DNA of 16,023 nucleotides. Source: an uncultured Faecalibacterium sp. Lineage in GTDB: Bacteria > Bacillota > Clostridia > Oscillospirales > Ruminococcaceae. The position numbers and the translations under genes are program-made. The notes below the pieces were generated by a model. The model searched no databases. It saw only the letters and a program-made list of their open reading frames with translations, and was not told the origin of the DNA. Positions 5,778 to 13,397 of the stretch are shown one piece after another (position 1 is the first letter of the stretch; the number at the start of each line of letters is the position of its first letter). Where the stretch lies: positions 1 through 16,023 of the forward strand of contig CAKSWU010000033.1 of NCBI GenBank assembly GCA_934513205.1, read 5' to 3'.

Positions 5778-6926
5778 TTACAGCTGGCTCTTATACAGCT
5801 CCACGATCTCCTCCACGCTGGTGTCGCGGGGGTTGCCGGGACGGCAGGCGTCTGCAAAAGCGGACTCGGCGAGGAACTGGATGTCCTCTTCCTTCAGGAT
5901 GCCGTGCAGGTTTGCGGGGATGCCCACATCTGCGCTCAACTGCTTGACGGCGGCGATGGTGGCATCTGCGGCTTCCACGTCGTTCATCTCGTCGATGCCC
6001 ACAACGCCCATGGCCTTGCCCACAGCGCGGTAACGCTCGCCGGCAACGCTCTTGTTGTACTCCAGACCCACCGGCAGCAGAATGGCGCAGGCCACACCGT
6101 GGGGGGTGTCATACAGGGCGGACAGGCCGTGTGCCATGGAATGCACGATGCCCAGACCCACGTTGGAGAAGCCCATACCGGCAATGTACTGACCCAGAGC
6201 CATGCCCTCGCGGCCTTCCGGGGTGTTCTGCACAGCGCCGCGCAGGCTCTGGCTGATCAGCTTGATGGCTTCCAGATGGAACATATCGGAGATGACGCAG
6301 TGGCCCTTGGTGATGTAGCCCTCGATGGCGTGGGTCAGAGCGTCCATACCGGTGGCAGCGGTCAGGCCCTTGGGCATGGAGGACATCATATCGGGGTCCA
6401 CCACAGCAATTTCGGGAATGTCGTTGGTATCCACACAGACGAACTTGCGCTTCTTCTCAACGTCGGTGATGACGTAGTTGATGGTGACCTCGGCAGCAGT
6501 ACCGGCGGTGGTGGGCACGGCGATGGTGAACACGGCGTGCTTCTTGGTGGGGGCAACGCCTTCCAGAGAGCGCACATCCGCAAACTCGGGGTTGTTGATG
6601 ATGATGCCGATGGCCTTTGCGGTATCCATGGAGGAGCCGCCGCCGATGGTCACGATGCAGTCAGCCTCGGCAGCCTTGAAGGCAGCCACGCCGTCCTGCA
6701 CGTTGGCGATGGTGGGGTTGGGCTTGATCTCGCTGTAAACAGCGTAGGCAAAGTTTGCAGCATCCAGCAGGTCGGTGACCTTCTTGGTAACGCCAAACTT
6801 GATCAGGTCGGGGTCGGAGCAGACGAAAGCCTTCTTGTAGCCGCGGGCGGTCAGCTCGGGAACGATGTTCTCAATGGCGCCGTGGCCATGGTAGGAAATG
6901 GTATTCAGAACGATGCGGTCAGCCAT
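5778..6926 (-). CDS. fucO: Iron-dependent alcohol dehydrogenase, lactaldehyde reductase (FucO) type
   Basis: A 382-residue group III alcohol dehydrogenase, full length for the family and closely similar from memory to E. coli FucO. FucO reduces L-lactaldehyde to L-1,2-propanediol with NADH at the end of L-fucose and L-rhamnose breakdown. The nucleotide-binding GGGS is at 95-98. Shared blocks include NNPEFADVRSLEG (111-123) and PTTAGTAAEVTINYVITD (138-155). The metal ligands are all in place: D195, H199, H262 and H276, one lower than the E. coli numbering. The start at 6926 has GGAGG 7 nt upstream; an upstream ATG at 7001 falls in the promoter region. Codon use is strongly biased, suggesting high expression. 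Reduction of other small aldehydes is possible because no fucose pathway genes are in view. Confidence 0.88.
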   Translation of the reverse strand: MADRIVLNTISYHGHGAIENIVPELTARGYKKAFVCSDPDLIKFGVTKKVTDLLDAANFAYAVYSEIKPNPTIANVQDGVAAFKAAEADCIVTIGGGSSMDTAKAIGIIINNPEFADVRSLEGVAPTKKHAVFTIAVPTTAGTAAEVTINYVITDVEKKRKFVCVDTNDIPEIAVVDPDMMSSMPKGLTAATGMDALTHAIEGYITKGHCVISDMFHLEAIKLISQSLRGAVQNTPEGREGMALGQYIAGMGFSNVGLGIVHSMAHGLSALYDTPHGVACAILLPVGLEYNKSVAGERYRAVGKAMGVVGIDEMNDVEAADATIAAVKQLSADVGIPANLHGILKEEDIQFLAESAFADACRPGNPRDTSVEEIVELYKSQL

Positions 6927-6983
6927 AATTTTTCCTCCAAATCTGTTTGCAGCCGCCTTTCCGGCGGTGTTTCTTTGCATTTC

Positions 6984-7012
6984 AGCATAGCACATTGGCA
7001 AATATTTTGCAA
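6984..7012 (-). promoter_or_regulatory. Promoter of fucO
   Basis: On the minus strand there is TTGCAA (7012-7007), a 17-bp spacer and TATGCT (6989-6984). The -35 box is inside the palindrome at 7004-7020. Confidence 0.6.
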
Positions 7013-7020
7013 TGCAAAAT
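7004..7020. promoter_or_regulatory. Perfect 17-bp palindrome over the fucO -35 box (putative operator)
   Basis: ATTTTGCA, a single A, then TGCAAAAT: the arms are exact complements. The left arm overlaps the -35 box in the same register as at 204-212. The regulator is not identified. Binding there would most simply repress. Confidence 0.6.
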
Positions 7021-7102
7021 CATTCAATTTTCCTGTAATTTTTAATCTTTTCCAATTTTTTCTGTGATTTTATACCAGATTTCAAAGAAAGCCGCTTTTT
7101 CT

Positions 7103-7951
7103 TCAACACTCGTCATACTGATTTTTCAGGTAGTTCAAGCATTCCACCGCGTTTTCCGGGGTGGTGTTTTCCAGTGTCGCAAACACATAGGGCTTTTCCT
7201 GCTTTGCAAACCGCAAAATGGTGCGGTAGTCCCCCATGCCGCCCTGACCGGCTCCGGTGGCTGCCAGCTGACCGCCTGCATCCTTGCGCAGAAAATCCTT
7301 GAAGTGGATCATGGCGATGTCCTTGCCCAGCAGCGAGATGGCTTCGGCAAACACCTCCTCCCGGCGATCCACGTTTTCCATGTTCAGCAGGTTCACCGGG
7401 TCGAACAGGATCTGCAGATTGGGGCTGCTGATCTCGTCCAGCACGGTGCGGGCACGCTTTGCATCAAAAACAATGTGCTTGACCACGGGTTCGATGGCGA
7501 TGGTCACGCCGTACTGCTCGGCGCAGCGCACCACCGGCTTGAAGTTGCGGATAAAGGTCTCCAGTGCTTCCTCGCTGCGGCACTCCGGACAGAATTTGTA
7601 GTCCGCGTTGGGGGCACCGGTCTCGGTGCCCACCATGCCGCAGCCCAGCAGGCTGGCAAAGCGGATGTGGGCGTAGTATTTTTCCTGAATGGCGCGCAGT
7701 GCATCCTCGTCCGGGTGGGCCAGGTTCAGGTAGTTGCCCAGCACCGCGATGTCGATGCCGTTCTTTTCGAACTGATGCCGCAGATACCGGGCGTAGCCGG
7801 GCGTCAGGGCACCGGGGGTGCAGGGGATCTCCTTCAGAGATTTGCTCAGGGCCAGATGGGCACAGGTAAAGCCTTTCTGCCGCACCAGCGGCAGCACCTG
7901 CTCCAGCGGCAGCTTTTCGGCGTCGTGGAGACGCAGACCGAATTGGATCAT
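7103..7951 (-). CDS. Sugar phosphate isomerase/epimerase-like TIM-barrel protein (PF01261)
   Basis: A 282-residue protein of the xylose isomerase-like/AP endonuclease 2 superfamily. The usual divalent-metal tetrad is visible at the ends of barrel strands: E154 (IAIEP), D184 (ILFDPVN), H216 (AMIHFKD) and E261 (FATLEN). A GAGQGGMGDY stretch (234-242) matches the G-x-G-D segment common in sugar epimerases of this fold. A CPEC pair (121-124) is a local feature. It most likely isomerises or epimerises a sugar or sugar acid, but the substrate is not readable. The start at 7951 has AGGAGG upstream; the frame is open 28 codons further without support. It is transcribed toward fucO with 176 bp between them, which hints at joint work in carbohydrate use. 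Confidence 0.75.
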   Translation of the reverse strand: MIQFGLRLHDAEKLPLEQVLPLVRQKGFTCAHLALSKSLKEIPCTPGALTPGYARYLRHQFEKNGIDIAVLGNYLNLAHPDEDALRAIQEKYYAHIRFASLLGCGMVGTETGAPNADYKFCPECRSEEALETFIRNFKPVVRCAEQYGVTIAIEPVVKHIVFDAKRARTVLDEISSPNLQILFDPVNLLNMENVDRREEVFAEAISLLGKDIAMIHFKDFLRKDAGGQLAATGAGQGGMGDYRTILRFAKQEKPYVFATLENTTPENAVECLNYLKNQYDEC

Positions 7952-7993
7952 GGGAACCTTCCTCCTTCTAAACAATGCGGACGTTCTGACCTC

Positions 7994-8022
7994 ATTATAC
8001 ATCAAAAAGCATGGCCGGAAAA
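7994..8022 (-). promoter_or_regulatory. Putative promoter of the TIM-barrel gene
   Basis: On the minus strand a perfect -10 TATAAT (7999-7994) lies 42 bp before the start codon, with a poor -35 (TTTTCC, 8022-8017) at 17 bp. It is about 30 bp from the oppositely directed kinase promoter. Confidence 0.45.
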
Positions 8023-8051
8023 GCAGGCTCTGCATTTCTGGCGAATCTTTC

Positions 8052-8081
8052 TTGCCAATCCGACGCAGACCGTGTTACAAT
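8052..8081 (+). promoter_or_regulatory. Promoter of the sensor operon
   Basis: TTGCCA (8052-8057), an 18-bp spacer and TACAAT (8076-8081), giving a start near 8088. It would transcribe the kinase, regulator and binding-protein genes together. Confidence 0.6.
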
Positions 8082-8121
8082 AAGGTGATTACGATGCATT
8101 CCGCGGGGGAGGGAAAACACT

Positions 8122-9654
8122 TTGCACCGTTCTATGACGCTGAAGCAGCGCATCTCGCTGGGGCTGGCTGCATTTCTGCTGGCATTGTCCGCCCAGATCT
8201 TTCTCAGCTTTTATCAATCCGGTGCTGTGATGCAGAAACTGGATGACCAGATGGGGCAGTTCAACGCCATCAGCCGGTTTCAGGGCGGTGTGGAGCGCAG
8301 CCTGACCACGCTGGCGGACTATCGCTGGGAGTTTGGCGACGCCGACACCTTCCTCACCGAGCTGGACAGTGCTTTTTCTGTCACAAACGCGTGGCTGTGG
8401 CGCATCGACGCCGACATCCGCACCGTCAGTCAGGAGGAATACCTGCTGTACAGCGCCATCTGCACCACCTATCAAAGCTATGTGGGACTGACAGAGCAGC
8501 TGAAAGCGCTTGTTCAGGCGGGCAACGATGAAGAAGCCTCCCGGCTGTACTACGATCAGGTGCTGCCCTGCGGCAGCTACCTGAGCCAGTACACCCAGCA
8601 GCTGCTGAACACCGCCATCTCGGACGCGCAGGGAACCTACACTGAGATCTCCACCCTCAGCAGCCGCATCAAGTGGGCACAGACGGTCATGGCTTCGATC
8701 TGTCTTGCCATGGGCTGCTTCACGGTGCTGGCGGCCAGCCGCCTGCTGGACCCGGTGCAGCAGATGATCCTTGCCTCCCGCGAGATCGTGTCCGGCCGCT
8801 ACGATGCGCCGGACGTGCCGGTGCCCAGAGGCAACAACGAGATCGGGCAGCTGACCGACGCCTTCAACCGGATGAAGCACTCCATGGCCCAGCAGATGAA
8901 CACCCTGCAGGAGCGCAACGAGATGGAGCGGGAGCTGCACCTGCAAAAGACCTCGGCGCTGGAGCTGCAGAACCGGATGGAGCGCAGCCGCCTGCAGCAG
9001 CTGCGCAGTCAGATCGACCCGCACTTTTTGTTCAACACCCTGAACGTCATCCTGCAGACTGCCGGGCAGGAGAAGGCCTACCGCACGCAGGCCCTGATCA
9101 CCGCACTGAGCCATCTGCTGCGTTACAGCCTGATGAGCAACGACGAGCAGGTGCCGCTGGCCCGGGAGGTGCGCATCGTGGATGAATATTACTCCATCTA
9201 CCACGTCCGCTTCGGGGACCGGGTGCGGATGCGGTGGCGCATCTCAGATTCGCTGGACCTGACCGAGACCATGGTCCCCTCCTTTATCTTACAGCCCATC
9301 GTGGAAAACTCATTCAAACACGGCATCACCCCCAAGGAGGAAGGCGGTGTGGTGCGCATCCGCATCACGCCGCTGCGGGACAAAGGTCTGCTGCGCATCA
9401 GTGTGTGCGACAACGGCCTTGGCATCGCGCCGGAACAGCTGGCGCAGCTGAAAGAGGGTCTTGCCAACCCCAGAGAGCGCTGGGAGCACATCGGCATCTA
9501 TAATGTAGCAGCACGGCTGAAGCTGCGCGACAAGCGTTGCCGGTTCGTGGTCCGCTCGCATCCGGGTCTGGGTACTGCTGTGAACCTGTATCTGCCCCTT
9601 GTAGAACTTGCAGAGGAGGAATTTGAGGATGATACACCTGCTGATCGCAGATGA
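8122..9654 (+). CDS. Sensor histidine kinase, YesM/LytS type (HAMP-His_kinase-HATPase)
   Basis: A 510-residue membrane kinase. Transmembrane segment 1 is at about 11-31. An extracytoplasmic, mostly helical sensor region spans about 32-183, and segment 2 is at about 184-206. A HAMP linker (about 205-258) and a coiled stretch (about 255-298) follow. The PF06580 phospho-acceptor site is QIDPHFLFNTLN with H301. The ATPase domain has the N box QPIVENSFKHGI (N396), DNGLGI (430-435) and a second glycine box around G458. It would autophosphorylate on H301 and pass phosphate to the next gene's product. A TTG start at 8122 is chosen because GGGGGAGGG ends 8 nt before it; the ATG at 8134 would be 20 nt away. 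It overlaps the regulator gene by 26 bp. Confidence 0.9.
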   Translation: MHRSMTLKQRISLGLAAFLLALSAQIFLSFYQSGAVMQKLDDQMGQFNAISRFQGGVERSLTTLADYRWEFGDADTFLTELDSAFSVTNAWLWRIDADIRTVSQEEYLLYSAICTTYQSYVGLTEQLKALVQAGNDEEASRLYYDQVLPCGSYLSQYTQQLLNTAISDAQGTYTEISTLSSRIKWAQTVMASICLAMGCFTVLAASRLLDPVQQMILASREIVSGRYDAPDVPVPRGNNEIGQLTDAFNRMKHSMAQQMNTLQERNEMERELHLQKTSALELQNRMERSRLQQLRSQIDPHFLFNTLNVILQTAGQEKAYRTQALITALSHLLRYSLMSNDEQVPLAREVRIVDEYYSIYHVRFGDRVRMRWRISDSLDLTETMVPSFILQPIVENSFKHGITPKEEGGVVRIRITPLRDKGLLRISVCDNGLGIAPEQLAQLKEGLANPRERWEHIGIYNVAARLKLRDKRCRFVVRSHPGLGTAVNLYLPLVELAEEEFEDDTPADRR

Positions 9655-10450
9655 TGAGAAGCTGGAGCGGGACGCCCTGGCCGAGATGGTCTCCCGCCGC
9701 TTTGATGAGCACCAAATGGTGCTGCAGACCGCCGAAAACGGACGCAAAGCCGCCGATACCGCTATCCTGTGGGGCGCAGATCTGATCCTGATGGACATTG
9801 AGATGCCGGGCATGAGCGGTCTGGATGCCGCGCGGGCAATACTGGCCCAGCGCCCGGCCTGCCGGGTGATCTTTGTCACCGCTTACAGCCTGTTCCAGTA
9901 CGCCCACGAGGCCGTGCATCTGGGGGCCTGCGATTACCTGCTCAAGCCGGTGGCCCCGGATGAGCTGGAAGCCTCCATCCGCCGTGCCATCCGCCAGATC
10001 GAGACCGAGCGGAAGCTGGAGATGCTTGCGCCGGTCCAACCGGAGCCGGACCACACGGACTCCGCCGGGCCGGAGGAACCGGACAGCAGCCGCAACGCCA
10101 TGGTCATGGACCATGTGCGGCGGTATCTGGAGGACAACTATATGTTCGATATCTCGCTGGACAGCGTGAGCGAGATCCTGCACATCAGCCCTGCCTACCT
10201 GTCTGCCCAGTTCAAAAAGTACCAGAAGATGAATTTTCTGGACTGTCTGACCGAGCTTCGCATCAACGCCGCCAAGGAGCTGCTGGCAGACCCCTTCCGT
10301 TCCTCGGCAGAGGTAGCGTCCATGGTGGGCTACGAGGATTCCAGCTACTTTGCCCGCGCCTTCAAAAAGCGCACTGGCGAGACCCCCACCCAGTACCGCC
10401 GCCGGGTGAGCAAAAACGCCATGGAGCCGCACCCGGAGGGAAGCCTGTGA
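9629..10450 (+). CDS. Response regulator, YesN type (receiver plus AraC-type DNA-binding domain)
   Basis: A 273-residue two-domain regulator. The receiver domain (1 to about 120) has the acidic pocket D8-D9, phospho-acceptor D56 (LILMDIEMPG), T84 and K106 (LLKPV). A Pro/Glu-rich linker (about 133-158) leads to an AraC-family domain with two helix-turn-helix units (about 165-268), ending in the typical GYEDSSYFARAFKKRTGETPTQYRR-like signature. The ATG at 9629 is 8 nt after AGAGGAGGA inside the end of the kinase gene; a TTG at 9608 is possible but precedes that site. It overlaps the following gene by 4 bp. The likely target is the TRAP promoter at 11590-11618. Confidence 0.9.
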   Translation: MIHLLIADDEKLERDALAEMVSRRFDEHQMVLQTAENGRKAADTAILWGADLILMDIEMPGMSGLDAARAILAQRPACRVIFVTAYSLFQYAHEAVHLGACDYLLKPVAPDELEASIRRAIRQIETERKLEMLAPVQPEPDHTDSAGPEEPDSSRNAMVMDHVRRYLEDNYMFDISLDSVSEILHISPAYLSAQFKKYQKMNFLDCLTELRINAAKELLADPFRSSAEVASMVGYEDSSYFARAFKKRTGETPTQYRRRVSKNAMEPHPEGSL

Positions 10451-11466
10451 CCCCCCGCATCTCCCGCCGGCAGATGCTTCTGGCTGCCGGCGGCGCAGCC
10501 TTGGGCCTGTGCGGCTGCAGCCTGACAGCTGCATCGGAACCGGCTTCTGCCGGCCCGGAGCTGATCCTGCGGTATGCCGAGAACCAGCCTGAGGACTACC
10601 CCACCACGCAGGCCGCACTGGCATTTGCCGACCTGCTGGAACAACGGACCGCAGGCCGGGTGAAGGTGGCCGTGTACTGCGGCGGCGAGCTGGGGGCCGA
10701 GCAGAGCGTCATCCAGCAGATGCAGTTCGGCGGCATCGACTTTGCCCGGGTGTCCCTGAGCCAGCTGGCAGAGTGCATCCCCGCCCTGAGCGTGCTGCAG
10801 CTGCCCTATCTCTACACCGATGCCGCCCAGATGTGGCGGGTGCTGGAAGGCGATATCGGGGACGAGTTTCTGTCCCTGCTGGACGAAATGGATCTGGTGG
10901 GGCTTTCCTGGTTCGATGCCGGTGTGCGCAGCTTCTATACCCGGGAAAAGGTCACCGGTCTTGCCGGGCTGCAGGGACTGACGCTCCGGGTGCAGGAGTC
11001 CGACATAATGAGCGAGCTGATCTCGGTTCTGGGTGCCAACCCCGTTCAGGTGGTGTACAGTCAGGTCTATGCCGCCCTGTACAACGGGCGCATTGATGGT
11101 GCCGAGAACAACTGGCCCAGTTACGAAGCCATGGGCCACTATGAGGTCGCCCCCTACTTTTTACAGGATGAGCACACCCGTGTGCCGGAGGTGCAGCTTG
11201 CCAGCATTGCCGCACTGGAAAAACTGGCAGCGCTGGACGAAGATTTTCCGGAGATCCTGCGCAGCTGCGCCCGGGACTCCGCCCGCACCGAGCGCCGCCT
11301 GTGGGCCCAGCGGGAGGCGCAGTCCGCGGCAGAACTGCGGGACTGGGGCGTGGAAGTGACCACTCTGCCGGAAGAAGAGATGCAAAAGTTCCGTCTGGCG
11401 GTTCAGCCCATATACGACCAGTTTCAGGAGCAGGCCGATGTGATCCAGCGCATTCGTCAGGCATGA
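10447..11466 (+). CDS. TRAP-type (DctP family) solute-binding lipoprotein, sensor-operon copy
   Basis: A 339-residue DctP-family binding protein. The signal region is SRRQMLL followed by a hydrophobic run and a lipobox L-C-G-C, so C24 would be lipidated and the protein anchored outside the membrane; the twin arginine resembles a Tat signal. The family landmarks are present: GVRSFYT (R161), GLTLRVQ with the substrate-carboxylate Arg R181, and NGRIDGAENNWPS (about 213-225). The start is GTG at 10447 in a GTGA overlap with the regulator stop, with GGAGGG upstream, so translation is coupled. Because it is encoded with the kinase and not with permease genes, it may act as a ligand-sensing partner of the kinase. 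It may also feed the downstream permease. It differs clearly from the second DctP protein. Confidence 0.85.
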   Translation: MTPRISRRQMLLAAGGAALGLCGCSLTAASEPASAGPELILRYAENQPEDYPTTQAALAFADLLEQRTAGRVKVAVYCGGELGAEQSVIQQMQFGGIDFARVSLSQLAECIPALSVLQLPYLYTDAAQMWRVLEGDIGDEFLSLLDEMDLVGLSWFDAGVRSFYTREKVTGLAGLQGLTLRVQESDIMSELISVLGANPVQVVYSQVYAALYNGRIDGAENNWPSYEAMGHYEVAPYFLQDEHTRVPEVQLASIAALEKLAALDEDFPEILRSCARDSARTERRLWAQREAQSAAELRDWGVEVTTLPEEEMQKFRLAVQPIYDQFQEQADVIQRIRQA

Positions 11467-11479
11467 AATATCCATTCTT

Positions 11480-11526
11480 GAATCCAAGTCTCTGGATGCA
11501 TTGTCCAAAGATTTGGATTCTTCTTT
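11480..11526 (+). terminator. Intrinsic terminator of the sensor operon
   Basis: Arms 11480-11496 and 11504-11520 (GAATCCAAGTCT... with ...AGATTTGGATTC) pair over 17 positions with one mismatch and one G-U pair. A 7-nt loop separates them, and T-rich TTCTTTGTTT follows. It begins 14 bp after the stop codon. Confidence 0.75.
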
Positions 11527-11551
11527 GTTTACTTTTCACAATAGATATCCC

Positions 11552-11585
11552 GACAATCTTTCGAAAAACAGGACATTTTTTGAAA
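11552..11585 (+). promoter_or_regulatory. Tandem direct repeats upstream of the TRAP promoter (putative regulator site)
   Basis: GACAATCTTT (11552-11561) and GACATTTTTT (11572-11581) agree at 8 of 10 positions, start 20 bp apart and are each followed by a GAAA. The second copy ends about 8 bp before the -35 box. Two half-sites about two helical turns apart next to -35 is the usual layout for activation by AraC-type domains, so these are candidates for the YesN-like regulator. Confidence 0.45.
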
Positions 11586-11589
11586 CCCC

Positions 11590-11618
11590 TTGAGAAAATT
11601 AAAAAAATTTGCTAAAGT
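11590..11618 (+). promoter_or_regulatory. Promoter of the TRAP transporter operon
   Basis: TTGAGA (11590-11595), a 17-bp spacer and TAAAGT (11613-11618). The imperfect -10 fits an activated promoter. The leader (about 11625-11678) has a short GGCGC/GCGCC hairpin candidate before the ribosome-binding site. Confidence 0.6.
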
Positions 11619-11693
11619 GTGAACAGTCAATGAAGGCGCCGCGAACCTGTGAAAAATGCAGCGCCGGAACATTATTTTAGGAGGACAATCCAC

Positions 11694-12776
11694 ATGAAAA
11701 AGATCACTCGTCGCAGCTTTCTGGCAGCCGCTGGCGTTTCCGCCGCAGCTCTGGCTCTGACCGCTTGCGGTGGCTCCAGCAGCTCCACCGCTGCCTCCAC
11801 CGCTTCTTCCGCAGCAGCTTCTGTTGCAGGTGATGCTACCGCTGCTGCCAACGATCCCAAGGTGACTCTGGTCTACGCCGAAGTCAACCCGCTGGACACC
11901 ATCGTTGGCCAGACCGGCACTCACTTCAAGGAGAAGGTCGAGGAGCTGACCGGCGGTTCCGTCGTGATCGACGTGCAGGCTTCCGGCGTTCTGGGCTCTG
12001 AGAACGACGTTCTGGACGCAATCCTGGGCGGCTCTACCTCCATCGACATCAGCCGTATCTCTGCTTTCGCTCTGACCAGCTACGGCTGCAACAAGTCTAA
12101 GCTCCTGTCCATCCCCTTCACCTTCGAGAACCGTGCACACTTCTGGAACTTTGCCAACAGCGATCTGGCACCTGAGTTCCTGAACGAGCCCCAGGAGCTG
12201 GGCCTGCCCGTTCGCGGCCTGTTCTACGGCGAGGAGGGCTTCCGTCACTTCTTCACGGTCAAGCCTGTTTCCGGCATCGCTGATTTCAAGGGTCTGAAGC
12301 TGCGTGTGTCCAACGACCCCGTTATGAACGGCATGGTCGAGGGTCTGGGTGCCAACCCCACCGTCGTTGCTTTCGGCGAGCTGTACAGCGCACTGCAGAC
12401 CGGCGTTGTGGATGGTGCTGAGCAGCCCATCGCAAACTACAAGTCCAACGCCTTCCCCGAGGTTGCTAACACCCTGATCCTAGACGGCCACACTCTGGGT
12501 GCTGTTCAGGCTGTCATCACCGACAATGCATGGGGCAAGCTGACCGAGAACCAGCAGGCTGCTGTTCTGGCTGCTGCTGCCGACACCCAGAAGTTCAACG
12601 CTGAGCTGTCTGAGGACGCTGAGAACAAGGTTCTGGACGAGCTGCGTTCTTCCGGCTGCAACGTTGTGGACGTGGACGACAAGGCTCCCTGGCAGGAGGC
12701 CTGCGCTAAGGTCATCAGCGAGAACACCGCCGATCAGGCCGAGCTGTACCAGAAGATCCTGGACATGAAGGCATAA
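11694..12776 (+). CDS. dctP: TRAP transporter solute-binding lipoprotein DctP
   Basis: A 360-residue DctP-family protein that captures substrate outside the cell for the DctQM permease. The signal peptide begins MKKITRRSFLAAAG, a close match to the twin-arginine (Tat) motif, and ends in lipobox L-T-A-C with C25 as the lipid anchor. A Ser/Ala/Thr-rich tether (about 26-52) follows. Family landmarks are GFRHFFT (R184), GLKLRVSND with the key Arg R204, and TGVVDGAEQPIANY (about 236-249). Most ligands of this family are organic acids held by that Arg through a carboxylate, so an organic or sugar acid is likely here. The start at 11694 has AGGAGGA upstream; an open frame 15 codons further lacks support. 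Strong T-ending codon bias (gct, gtt, tct) suggests high expression. Confidence 0.9.
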   Translation: MKKITRRSFLAAAGVSAAALALTACGGSSSSTAASTASSAAASVAGDATAAANDPKVTLVYAEVNPLDTIVGQTGTHFKEKVEELTGGSVVIDVQASGVLGSENDVLDAILGGSTSIDISRISAFALTSYGCNKSKLLSIPFTFENRAHFWNFANSDLAPEFLNEPQELGLPVRGLFYGEEGFRHFFTVKPVSGIADFKGLKLRVSNDPVMNGMVEGLGANPTVVAFGELYSALQTGVVDGAEQPIANYKSNAFPEVANTLILDGHTLGAVQAVITDNAWGKLTENQQAAVLAAAADTQKFNAELSEDAENKVLDELRSSGCNVVDVDDKAPWQEACAKVISENTADQAELYQKILDMKA

Positions 12777-12809
12777 TCCAGCCCTTCCATTTCAATAAGT
12801 AGTACATTG

Positions 12810-12857
12810 CCCGGCGGGGGCCCACGGGAATACGCCCGCAGGCCCCGCCGGGTTTTT
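12810..12857 (+). terminator. Terminator-like hairpin inside the TRAP operon (dctP/dctQ attenuator)
   Basis: CCCGGCGGGGGCC (12810-12822) pairs with GGCCCCGCCGGG (12841-12852) with one bulged G, an inner CGGG/CCCG pair and then five T. The dctQ ribosome-binding site follows only 5 bp later. It should stop part of the transcripts, leaving more dctP than dctQM mRNA, and may protect the dctP mRNA 3' end. Confidence 0.75.
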
Positions 12858-12874
12858 ATTATGGAGGAATTTCT

Positions 12875-13396
12875 ATGCCGAAAATCTTTACCACTCTGGA
12901 TAAGATCAAGCCGGCGTACGACATTACCTACAAGGTGGTCCTGTTTATCTGCAAGATCCTGCTGATCGCAGATATCCTCATCACCACCATGTCGGTCATT
13001 GGCCGTTACGTCCCCTTTATCCCGGATCCCTCCTGGTCTGAGGAGGTCGTCCTGACCTGCATGAGCTACATGGCAGTGCTGAGTGCTGCTCTGGCCATCC
13101 GCCGTGGTGCTCATATCCGCATGACTGCCTTTGATATGTACCTGCCCAAGAAAGTGGTCAAGGCGCTGGACATTCTGGCAGACGTTGCCGTGATGATCCT
13201 TGGCGTGGTCATGATGGTGGTGGGCTGGAACTACGCCACCACCCTGGGCGGCCGTGGCTTCTATGTTTCCATGCCCTGGCTGAGCCGCTTCTGGATGTAC
13301 TTCCCGGTGCCTCTGGCCGGTGTTGCCATGATCATCTTTGAGATCGAGTCTCTGTACAACCACATCAAGAGCTTTTTTGTAAAGGAGGAAATGTAA
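12875..13396 (+). CDS. dctQ: TRAP transporter small permease DctQ
   Basis: A 173-residue protein with four predicted membrane helices, the small membrane subunit that pairs with DctM. The family signature is visible: PSWSEEVVL (W54, E56, E57) followed by a helix and RRGAHIRM (H80). The start at 12875 has TGGAGGA upstream. It ends 1 bp before dctM, so the two are translated together. Confidence 0.9.
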   Translation: MPKIFTTLDKIKPAYDITYKVVLFICKILLIADILITTMSVIGRYVPFIPDPSWSEEVVLTCMSYMAVLSAALAIRRGAHIRMTAFDMYLPKKVVKALDILADVAVMILGVVMMVVGWNYATTLGGRGFYVSMPWLSRFWMYFPVPLAGVAMIIFEIESLYNHIKSFFVKEEM

Positions 13397-13397
13397 T

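Noticed and set aside
5736..7067. 443-codon plus-strand open frame opposite fucO
   Set aside because: It is a mirror frame of an unmistakable FucO gene, rich in His and Gly, with no family motif.
7071..7102. Terminator after the TIM-barrel gene
   Set aside because: AAGAAAAAGC facing GCTTTCTTT is short, AT-rich and imperfect, and no T-run follows; support is too weak.
8089..9204. 371-codon minus-strand open frame opposite the kinase
   Set aside because: It is antisense to a kinase with all motifs intact; composition is unlike a real protein and there is no start signal.
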